DNA of 64,000 nucleotides, taken from the NCBI RefSeq assembly GCF_040712315.1, contig NC_134013.1:18387001-18451000 (forward strand), written 5' to 3'. Positions 55,381 through 64,000 of this stretch are shown one piece after another (within the stretch, counting starts at the first letter, position 1; every line of letters starts with the position of its first letter). This stretch comes from Castanea sativa. Lineage: Eukaryota > Streptophyta > Magnoliopsida > Fagales > Fagaceae. The notes beneath the pieces are model-generated. The model was not told the DNA's origin, searched no databases, and worked only from the letters and a program-made list of their open reading frames with translations. The position numbers and the translations under genes were made by a program.

Positions 55381-56114
55381 GGGTCCATTCAGTTAGAGAA
55401 GTGGAAAAGTGAGAGGATGAAAAATTGTGGGAGGATAGAAAAGTTGGAGGATGGAAAATATTTAGTTTTCCCTCTTATGTGTTCAGTTGGAGGGGTGGAA
55501 AAGTGGGAGGTTGGAAAACTCTTTTATTTGGTTAGAGAAAAAAAGGAAATGATGGAAAATGTAATTTATATAAATTGACTATTATACCCTTATTACATAA
55601 TATGTAAGAAATAGATTTATTTGTACTCATTACATAATATAAAATTTATCACATCATATATATAAATTTATATTATTATAATGTAAAAATTATAATAGTG
55701 TACATATAAATTTAATTAGGCAAAGGATTTTGTAACCAGCAAAAAGGTGGTTACAAAATCAAATCAAGTTGAAAAAAAATAGATCAGATCACGTTGAAAA
55801 AAAAAAAAAAAGAGAAGAGAACGTTGAATAGATTAGGTCACATTGAAAGGAAAAAAAAAAAAGACGAGAACGTTGAAAAACAATAGGTGAAAAGATGGCA
55901 TTTTTGTAAAAATGCTACTATAGCACTTTTTTCCCCAGATTTTCCTCCCGATTTGGGAGGAAAAAAAATGTGGGCCTGGAGAAAAAACTTTCTCCTGGGT
56001 TTTCTCTCCTTCCTATTTTCCTTCCCTAACCAAACAGTGGAAAACAACATTTTCCACCCTATTTTCCTCTCTCTATTTTTCATCCTCCTATTTTCACCCC
56101 AAATGGACGAACCC
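55381..56114. mobile_element. TIR element with TTA target duplication, about 734 bp
   Basis: The left end GGGTCCATTCAGTT and the reverse complement of the right end GGGTTCGTCCATTTGG are inverted. The similarity continues subterminally (GGAGGATGAAAAAT, GTGGAAAA). TTA flanks both sides (55378-55380 and 56115-56117). The interior has three copies of an ACGTTGAAAAA/GAACGTTGA motif at about 55780-55880. There is no transposase. It is probably a PIF/Harbinger-type non-autonomous element. Confidence 0.62.
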
Positions 56115-56117
56115 TTA

Positions 56118-56800
56118 ACGAATCGAGTGTGGGCCATAGTAGATAGGATTCGTGCTTGAATGGTTAAGATACATAATTTGAAGAGAAAAACACTCCTCGA
56201 TCAAATCCTAAGAAGATAAGTTCTTATATTTGTTTTAGCTTTTTCTAAGTTCCAAGAGTTCTTTCTTTTCTTTTCAAATCACATCCCCCTCTTTTCATAG
56301 AGGCCCTCCCCTTATATAGTCTTCTTCCTTTTTCTTCATCCTAGCCTTTCACTTGTTGATTGTGTAGTTGATCTCTTGGGTACTTGTCCCATCAAAACCC
56401 TTCTGGTAACTTTGTGTGTAACTATGAGACTAAATATCCCTGTTCTGGCGTCATTTTCACATAAATGTAGTCAAGTGATTAGGTGTAAAACATTTAATGT
56501 GGTGGGAGTAGCCTTCTTCTCAGATATTTCCTGGCTTACTGTTGATTCTTTTCTCTGAAACTTATCCTCAAAAGTAGGGTTGCCTCTTACACGGTATCTT
56601 CTAGGTGGCTAGGTTCCGACCCTCCACAACTCCTACCGAGGAGGTCTGGCTCCTTGGATGACACCATTCATTCGTCATTATTTGTCCTTGTCCTCAGCCC
56701 CTTGATCCATATGCTCACTTTATTGTTTGACTATCCTTGGATTCCTTGACATCCTCGAGCATGGCTCACAGCCCAATATTCCTACTCAATTCTTTTATCC
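56118..56800. other. LTR-like DNA related to 57.73-58.45 kb
   Basis: Less AT-rich than its surroundings, with no reading frame of note. It shares the phrase GTGGTGGGAGTAGCCTTCTTCTCAGATATTTC (in part) with about 58177-58210, in the same orientation, so the two stretches may be diverged LTRs or separate copies of one repeat. Ends were not found. Confidence 0.35.
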
Positions 56801-57563
56801 CCATAAGACTCATTACATGCATGTTGCACATACAATAAAACTATTTTTTATTTTTTATTTAAGGTTTAGCAAAATAATGTTTAAAAGTGAGATATAGATA
56901 GTGTCCTAATACTTTTAAAAAAGAAAAAAGAAAAGATGGTGTCCAAATAAAATTTTACTTAACTTTTTCTCCCAAAAAAAAAAATAGTGTCTTAATTTTT
57001 AGGATCTTTGCCTAAATCTTAGGAACTTTTTAAAAAATAGTAAATTACTTTTTTAACCAATTTGTATCTTTAAATTTAAAATTATTCAACTAAAATATAT
57101 GGGTATTTGAGAGAGTTTAAGAATTTGTTTGAGAATATTTTAGTACTCAAAATAATGAAACCCAAGCAAGAATCCTATTATAAATAGTACTAGACTCATC
57201 ACACGCACTTTGTACATGCAATAATTTTCCTTTTTTTTATTTCTTTTTTTTATTTAGTGTTATAATGTTTAAAAGTGATATATAAATAACAATTTGCTTT
57301 AAAAAAAAAATAATAAGGTAACACGGAATAATGTTTAAAAATGAGATAAAGATAGTGTCCTAAGTGTTAGGCCAAAGAAAAAAGATAAAGGAAAAAAACC
57401 TAAAACTTAAGAAAAGTAAATTACTTTTTTAACCAGTTTGTGTTTTTTAATTTAAAATTATTTAACTAAATGATAGATGTATTTTAGTGAGTTTAAGAAT
57501 TTGTGTGAGGGTATTTTTGTACGTAAAAAGTTGAAAACCAAACCAAGAATCTCGTTATTAATA
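56801..57563. repeat. Diverged tandem duplication, period about 385 bp
   Basis: Unit 1 (about 56806-57190) and unit 2 (about 57191-57563) share GACTCAT(T/C)ACA, ACATGCAATAA, AATGTTTAAAAGTGA, GATAGTGTCCTAA, AGTAAATTACTTTTTTAACCA and GAGTTTAAGAATTTGTGTGA in order. Unit 2 ends at a compound (GT)n(AT)n(GTAT)n microsatellite (57563-57611). Confidence 0.65.
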
Positions 57564-57611
57564 GTGTGTGTGTGTGTGTGTATATATATATGTATGTATG
57601 TATGTATGTAT

Positions 57612-58500
57612 TAAGATGGATTACTATAATTTAGTATACTATAGTCCAGTAAGTCTACTTTTTACAAAGATAATTATGTTTAAAATTTTCATTCTTATTG
57701 TAAGTGCACAATTGTACCTGGACCCAAAAACAAGTGATGGGCTCAGGCCCAATGAGCCTTATACAATGAAATTTGTAAAGTATGGATTTGAAACCTAGGT
57801 TTGGGATGTTGAAAGTTGATTAACAAGCTAAAGTGCCACAATCTATGCAAGTGATAAACAAATATGACAAAGAGACCTCCTCGGACACAAGCCGAGGACG
57901 ATTTGTACTGTACTTCTCTTTCTATGCCAAAATTTACAATTCTTAGTTCTTTTTTTAGCTAAGAAGCCGGTCCCACTTTCTTTCCTCTTTCGTTTTCTTA
58001 TATACTTCTTCTTCTTCGCTGTTTCGTCCACGTGTCACACAAATCTTCCTTTTAGATACTTGTCCTGTCTATCACCTTCTTGAAGTCTTCAAATAGTGGC
58101 AGGAATGCTAAATTCTACTGTTCAGAGATCATTTCTCCATTAATGCGGCCAGGGAGGTAGATGCAGGGCCTTTAATGTGGTGGTAGCAGCTTTTTTCTCA
58201 GATATTTCTCACATGCTCCTGCTTCTAAAGGGTGCACCAATCACACTTTTACCCACCAGTCCTTCCAAAATTCTGCCTCTAACCCGTTTAGCAAGTCCCA
58301 GGGCCATTGCTGGGCCTGTTCGAGGAGATACTATTCCTCGGACAACTCCTCGGACCTCTATAGTGCGGACTGACTTGTGGGCCTAGAGACCCTGATCAAA
58401 ACAGACTGGTACCAACCACTCAAGCCCAAAATCCAAACGTTTATTCAAGCGCTTTAACCCCCCACACTTATACTATTAAATTATTTAAAAACTAATTTTT
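57612..58500. other. LTR-like DNA, no gene seen
   Basis: Contains CCTCGGACACAAGCCGAGGA near 57879 (a CCTCGG...CCGAGG inverted motif) and a later CCTCGGACAACTCCTCGGAC. These recurring phrases suggest LTR DNA. No primer-binding site or coding region was found. Confidence 0.35.
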
Positions 58501-59883
58501 AATCAAATAATGGTAGTAGGGTTCACAACAAAAATCCTCTTTTTTACTTATAAAAAAATTGATGATAATAAAAATAATAATAATAGTAGGATTCACAATG
58601 TAGGTAGCATTAGTGCATTAACACTCTCGAACCCCCTTTTTTTATTAATTGCTTTCAAGCTCTCCTTCTAATTGTAAAGGCAGAGGCATCACTAGGTTGA
58701 ATTAATGATAAGTGTTACAACATATTAAACAACTAACTAAAGATTACAAAAGATTATAAAAAAAAAAAACTAAAGATTACAAAAGTCTTTATTCAATGCC
58801 TCAACACCAAACCCCATTTATTCTTTAGAGAGTGACCTCTATTTTAACCCAATATTTAAAAGAGCTGCTAACAGTGTCACGTTGCATGGTAGCTGAGATA
58901 CCTATTATTATTAAACACAATTCCTCTTTCCTGAAGTCATTTTCAACCAAAATATTTTCAAATTAAGCTCAAATTTAGCAAGCTGTACAGACCACAAAGT
59001 CAGAATGGATCGAGTTTCTTCCACCCTTCTGTCTCACCACCTGATTTACGGCATTCTCTTTAAATTGTTGCATCAGTAAAATTTACCTTTTTCATGATTA
59101 AAGACAACTCTGTTACGCAGTCTCCAAATGTAATTCATAATCAGGGCTGCTATAAACACAAAGGCACAAACTGCTCAAAATTTTAGTTATTAATCAGGGA
59201 GGGTATTGCACAAGGCCACAAGCAGTTCAAGATCTTAGTTATCAACCACTAGGAAGAGGAGTTTACTAACTTCTACCAAATCAAAACTACATAAACACCA
59301 ATCATTTCAATGCTCAAACGATAGCCAATTTGCAGTGACAGAGCCATACAAGAGTAATAAAATAAACTTATATATATGTTGGATCAGATTAGTCGGGTTT
59401 GATAAATTGAAAAAACTATCATCTTTAACCCAATCCAAGGCTTATAATAAATTTTCAACATTTGCCACCTTAAACCAACCCTAGTCATTCAATTGAGTTG
59501 GATTGGGTTAATAAGTAGGATGCACACAGCACACCCTTACTTTTGGTTAGGAGGGTTCATGGTGCAGTTTGGTGTGGTTTTGAGCCATATTTAACATTGC
59601 ACTGTGCAATGCAGTTTTTCCAAAACTCTCACAACATCGCATTTTAATAGATTGGTCACTCTGTGATGCGTTGTGGTTTTCCCAAAACCCTCATTGCACC
59701 ACACTTTAATAGATCGGTCACCGTGGGTGTAATATGGTTTGGTCAGTTTTCATATATATTAAATATATTACAAATATATACTGTATATATTTAATATATG
59801 CTTAATATCTATTAAATATATATTAATAGGTGTGGTGTGGAGCATTATTTGTGGTTTTTTGAAACCCTAAAATAATGTGGTTC
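58501..59883. other. Repeat-derived intergenic DNA, possible LINE tail
   Basis: On the minus strand at about 59155-59060 a short stretch reads AFVFIAALIMNYIWRLRNRVVFN, like the end of a plant LINE ORF2. The flanks are too decayed to follow. About 59590-59740 has two near-copies, roughly 64 bp apart, of CCAAAAC(T/C)CTCA...ACTTTAATAGATCGGTCAC. No intact gene is seen. Confidence 0.4.
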
Positions 59884-59895
59884 AGTTTTAATAAA

Positions 59896-60011
59896 AGATC
59901 TGAAGTTCAATCTGCGCCTACACCAAAAATTGATTGGTGTCTTGGTCTGATGATAAAAGAACTATCATCAGAAGTAGACACCATAGGTTCTCTCTCTCAA
60001 AAAAAAAAAAA
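59896..60011 (+). mobile_element. SINE (116 bp, poly-A) with 12-bp target duplication
   Basis: AGTTTTAATAAA is duplicated at 59884-59895 and 60012-60023. The insert begins AGATCTGAAGTTCAATCTGC, where AGTTCAATC resembles a pol III box B. It continues through TTGGTGTCTTGGTCTGATGA and ends in TCTCTCTC plus a poly-A tail. It has no box A at the start and so is probably 5'-truncated. It is a different family from the two minus-strand SINEs. I recall very similar repeats from Fagaceae, but that was not checked. Confidence 0.72.
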
Positions 60012-60023
60012 AGTTTTAATAAA

Positions 60024-61767
60024 TCATGTACATTTAATGGGTCTGAAACACAGCTCATATAATAAATATTAATATAATTTATGCTTTACTTACTATCATG
60101 TTAGGTGTGTGGTCATTTTGCTTACTTGCCAATTGGTCAATTACTACACCTTTTTAATTTTTGCAAGTTAAAAGAAATGGTAATTTAGCCCACAAAAAAG
60201 TCACACATTTAATTTATGCTTTATTTACTATTATGTTAAATTTCATAATAAAATCTCATAACATTTTCATAACACCCTTTTTCTAGTTGTGGTAGATCTT
60301 ACTATAATTTTTTTTTCTCCTTTTTCGTTTTGACTTATAGTTATTTTTTTTTTTTTTTGTTGAAAAAATAAACTAACAGCTAAACATATGCACACACTTG
60401 TTGATATCTCAATGAGAGGGGAGCTAAATAATTTAAGTTCTCTTCTTCGTGACTTCATATGGTACTTCGGAAATAATCAATAGCACCCAAAGCAATGTCA
60501 AGTCATTACTATTTCCTACTTACGAAAAATGGTGTAGTGGCTCTCAATCAAATTATCATCATCAGCTTTGTCTATTGCACCACCACCACCATTTGATTTC
60601 CATTTTTAGTTTCCTCCATATTTTCAAAGTGCGTTTAGTTCACAAAAGGTTACATTGCATTCCAATCTTAGATTCTTGGAATCTCATTACAAGAATATAA
60701 TATTATGATGTTTGGTTCATTATTTGCATTCCCATCACATTTCAATAACTAAAATCAAAATTTCAATATCAATTTTTACCATAAAAGTCCAAAAATATCA
60801 ATAAAAGTACAAAATGGCCTTATTTAGTTGTGATAGATCTTACTATAATCTCAATTTTTTCCCTTTTTTTCATTTTGACTTATAATGAATTGATATCTCA
60901 GCTTGTTGTGAAAATATTATGAGATTTTATTGTATCTGTAAAAGAACACTATACTATATTATATGCAGAGGGGTATTAATGTTTTTCTCTTTAGAGTTGT
61001 GCTTTTTGTTATCATCATATCTTCAATAAAGATGGTAGGTACTGTAGTAGGAGAATCAAAGCATAAGTTCGAAAAATTTATGGAGGTTTTATAATTTTTC
61101 CTCAGATAAACAACTAGATAAGATAAAAGGAGATTCGAATTCGATGCCATATTTGATTTGAAGGCTATCAAGTAAGTAAAAGCAGTCCACAAAAGAGCCT
61201 GTCTTTCCGAAAATATTTTTAAAATGAAAATCTAGGAACATAATAACATGGGTGACATAAGAGGATTTCTCTTTCTTCAATTGGTTTCCTAAAAATCCCG
61301 TGGGTGAGAGATTTTGTCATTTTAGTTATTCCCAAAAGATTAATAAAGACGTGGATCACAACGAGATTTTGTCATGATATTCTGGGTCTGCGTTTATATG
61401 CTGCTTTTGAAGTTAATTTTATTTTTTAAGCTCTTTTTTAAGTTACAAATTGAACCATTTGCCAACTTGCTCTTATGCTTGCTTTGGACCTTTGGTTCAT
61501 GTATGGTCCATGAAGAGAATGGGATCAACTTATATTTGTACATAAAAAGTCCAAGTATCCTTTTTTTTTTTGGGGGGGGTCTTTTAAGCTTGTTACAGAA
61601 AGGTCCCTAAGGACAAACATTGGTCTAATACTCTGATTTAATTGGAAGGAAAAAGGAGTTGAGCATAATAAAGCATTTTCTTTCTTATGAGGCTAAAAAA
61701 TTTTATTTTGTACTATCAGATTTTCTTCTGCCTCAAACCCAATATTTTCCCACATTTTTCTTTTTTC

Positions 61768-61798
<31 letters not shown>

Positions 61799-62343
61799 TA
61801 GAATTTGTTGTTAAATTAAAGTAAATGGTTAACAATAAAAAGGAGAATAGAAAATATAGGTGAAAGAGTAGAATGAACTTATGAATCAAGTGGTCATCCA
61901 TAACTTAAATGATATTATGAATTCAATTGTGTTTCTGATTGAAATTGATATCTATGTTTATTTTGATGGAAAATTTGTTGTAGTGGCATTAAAAAAAATT
62001 GTTAAAAGAAAACTATTTTTGGTCAACGAAAAATCTTTTTAAAATAGTGTAACTTATTTTTTAGAATTTTTTTTTTTTTTGCTAATTTTTTTTTTAAAAA
62101 ACAACTCTATCTAATGTCATGCTAAATAAAGGAAGTTTTAAGAGGCAATATGAAAACTATAAAAATAAAAAAATAAATAAATAAAAAAAAACAGTTACAA
62201 TTCTATCTCATTTTTAGGGACTTCACCAAACATAGCCAAATGAAAGATTTTTCCAAAAATTACTATGTAAACATTGAAAAATGAAATAGTTTTTCAAAAA
62301 TTACTTTTTAAAATTTGACTTTTTTTTAAGAAAATTCTAATGT
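60024..62343. other. Intergenic DNA, no gene seen
   Basis: AT-rich DNA. CATAATAAAATCTCATAACATTTTCA near 60243-60269 and its inverse (GAAAATATTATGAGATTTTATTG, about 60910-60932) bracket a segment. TTAGTTGTGATAGATCTTACTATAAT occurs in both flanks, so a decayed foldback element is possible. An (ATT)n run lies at about 61768-61798. Confidence 0.4.
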
Positions 62344-62352
62344 TTAAACAAA

Positions 62353-63414
62353 GAGAATAAATTGGGTCCGGAGCTGGCGTAAAACACCAGCCAATGAGAC
62401 CACGCCAAGTCAATATTTCAGTGAAAGCCAAAAACACCCTACCGCAGACAATAACATCACTCTTATATCCCAAATCACAAACACTGATCAGACCAAATTG
62501 AAAAATCAGCGTATCAGACCAAATTGAAAAAGCTCCTTTGCAGCTCTACTTCCTCTTGCCCGAACCTCCACACCACCACACACTGACGCACGCCACCATA
62601 CAAGTCACCGGATTCGTTGTTGGAGTTGGTAAACATGCCGGAGCTGCCGTGAGCTTGGTTTCACGATTCCAAGGTTTGTTTTTTAATGATTTGCCCTTTT
62701 TCCCCATTTAGATTTCGAATTATTGATGGTTTGGATTTTTTTTGGGATGTTAATAACTTGATTTGTTATGGGTTTTCTATATTTTGGTATCTTGAGCAGT
62801 GGAGAAGTGGTGACTACAAAACAAAGATAGTGATATGGATGGAGCTCCAGAAGCGAATGCGGATCTACAAGCTGGTTCTTTGCCACCATTTTTGTTGATT
62901 TTTGCTAGAAACATAGCCCCAATGGACCACAAGTGGAACCAGCATGGTCTTGGTGGGGGACAACTTTCATGGGTTGTGCAGAGATTTGCATCCTGGTCTA
63001 GTGAGTCTCTTGCATTGGAGTGGGAAAGGCAAGCCACAGGCTCGACTTGATGCTAACTGGCCTTGCCCTTAGGATGCTATGTGGGCACCTAATGATCTGT
63101 TACAAACTCAGTTCGCTCTTGAGTCTTATAAATGGTTCTTTTTTTTTCTTTTTCTTTTTAGCTTTGCCTTGGAATTGTGAAACCATCGGTGGCTCTAAAC
63201 ACTGGGTTTAAAAGAAGAAGTGAATAAACAAAAAGGAAAGTACTTCAAAAAGCAAAGACACATTGGCAGATCTGATTTTTACAAGTTCGGATTTTTTTTT
63301 TTTTTTTTAATTTGCAAAAGAAATACTGGTTTTATTGAATTAATGACGTGGCGTGGTCTCATTGGCTGGCGTAAAACACTGGTTTTACGCCAGTTCTGGA
63401 CCCAATTTATTCTC
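62353..63414. mobile_element. Mutator-like element with perfect 9-bp target duplication
   Basis: TTAAACAAA is duplicated exactly at 62344-62352 and 63415-63423. The left end GAGAATAAATTGGGTCC and the right end are perfect inverted repeats at the tip, and the match continues for about 70 bp through CTGGCGTAAAAC and CCAATGAGACCACGCCA. The interior (1062 bp in all) holds gene-like DNA: a C-rich leader-like segment (62535-62660), an intron-like T-rich stretch, and an open frame at 62835-63050. No transposase was seen. This fits a Pack-MULE, a Mutator-like element carrying host sequence, although I cannot name the source gene. Confidence 0.82.
62835..63050 (+). pseudogene. Gene-like fragment inside the Mutator-like element
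   Basis: A 71-codon frame starting at the ATG at 62835 ([20 protein letters not shown]), with [20 protein letters not shown] and [13 protein letters not shown] later on. Composition is more protein-like than the surrounding DNA and it is preceded by a possible intron (about 62675-62800, ending in TTGAGCAG). I do not recognise the protein. It may be captured exon sequence from a host gene. Confidence 0.35.
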
Positions 63415-63423
63415 TTAAACAAA

Positions 63424-63911
63424 TCGAGCTGTATAATCAGCAGACGAAAACTTAGAGGCAAAGACTAAGCATTTTACTGGCTATCACCTAGAGAACTAAA
63501 GGCCAAAAACTAAAAGCTTGTTGCGGCCTTTAGAGTTGACTGCAGCTTTTAGAGACTATGCCCAAGTCAATGATTTACTGCAGAATTTACTTCTTCTTTT
63601 TTTGGGTAATTTACTAAAAATTGAACCCACAAGTTCCATAGTTGCAAGTTGTTTGTCAAACATAATTTCTTGATGACTACTAGTCCAACTTGTAGAGCAA
63701 GTTAGGCCTACAGATTGAGGAAGATATATGCCTCTAGGCCCCATCTGGCTGGATAAAAGGGTTGGCAATCTCATCTGTGCCGTCTGTTGGGGACACCAGC
63801 ATTACAGCGGTTCCCCTGCAAACCTGCAACACAATAAATCACCATCAAAATTTGTTTACCTCCAACAAGAAAACAAAGTTGAAAGAGTAAAATCATTGAA
63901 GATTGTTTAAA
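63424..63911. other. Intergenic DNA; unidentified minus-strand frame
   Basis: A 72-codon minus-strand frame lies at 63774-63556. I know no match, and it has no clear splice or promoter context. Otherwise nothing is recognised. Confidence 0.3.
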
Positions 63912-64000
63912 GTTTTTTTTTTTTGATAAGTAAATAAGAAACTTTATTGAACACGAAAAGTCACTTCCAGTACACTAAAGATTTTGCTACTGTATCTATC
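63912..64000 (-). mobile_element. Probable LINE 3' end, cut by the window edge
   Basis: A T run followed by GATAAGTAAATAAGAAACTTTATTGA has the same layout as the 3' end of the LINE at 48339 (T run, GATAAGAATACTTCAATTTTTATTGA). It reads as the poly-A tail and 3' untranslated end of a minus-strand LINE whose body would lie beyond the window. Confidence 0.55.

Overview
This window is nuclear DNA of a flowering plant. It is AT-rich and full of microsatellites, and its genes are spaced far apart between plant-type transposable elements: a plant L1 LINE with a terminal RNase H, copia relics, PIF/Harbinger and Mutator-like elements, tRNA-derived SINEs and an endogenous caulimovirid. The plant genes point to a eudicot. 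The SINE at 59896-60011 and the LINE resemble what I remember from Fagaceae (oak, chestnut); that placement is an inference and was not tested.

Only two host genes look intact. One is a single-exon GLUTAMINE DUMPER family gene (7309-7863, +). The other is a single-exon DUF1336/EDR2-C gene (43324-44247, -). A 5' fragment of a ROH1/BPS1-like (DUF793) gene lies inside a terminal-inverted-repeat element at 36395-37444 and is broken by a stop codon.

Layout: 1-7.2 kb holds intergenic DNA with one SINE. 7.2-10.9 kb holds the GDU gene and a partial segmental duplication of its 3' flank. 12.06-22.7 kb is a nest. A decayed copia element on the minus strand was hit by a TG...CA element with 5-bp target duplication (12164-19444), which was itself hit by a PIF/Harbinger element (13204-18601). 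A 1.76-kb LTR-like element (20640-22399) lies in the copia leader. 24.3-26.4 kb holds two TIR elements. 26.78-34.38 kb holds a rearranged endogenous caulimovirid with (AT)n tracts on both sides and no reverse transcriptase domain. 36.4-37.4 kb is the gene-fragment-carrying element, and 38.4-39.4 kb is a further copy of GDU-flank DNA. 43.3-44.3 kb is the EDR2-C gene. 45.75-47.2 kb is a Mutator-like element with a long-armed foldback element inside it. 48.34-54.18 kb is a full-length LINE with perfect 16-bp target duplications. 54.2-62.3 kb holds MITEs, tandem duplications and a SINE. 62.35-63.41 kb is a Mutator-like element with perfect 9-bp target duplications. A LINE 3' end appears to begin at the right edge.

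The clearest discoveries are structural. They are a paralogous empty site that fixes the ends of the nested element, four ultra-short retro-insertions (15-59 bp, each with a 14-16 bp target duplication), the AT-bounded virus insert assembled from mutually rearranged pieces, and two TIR elements of one family, one carrying a host gene fragment.
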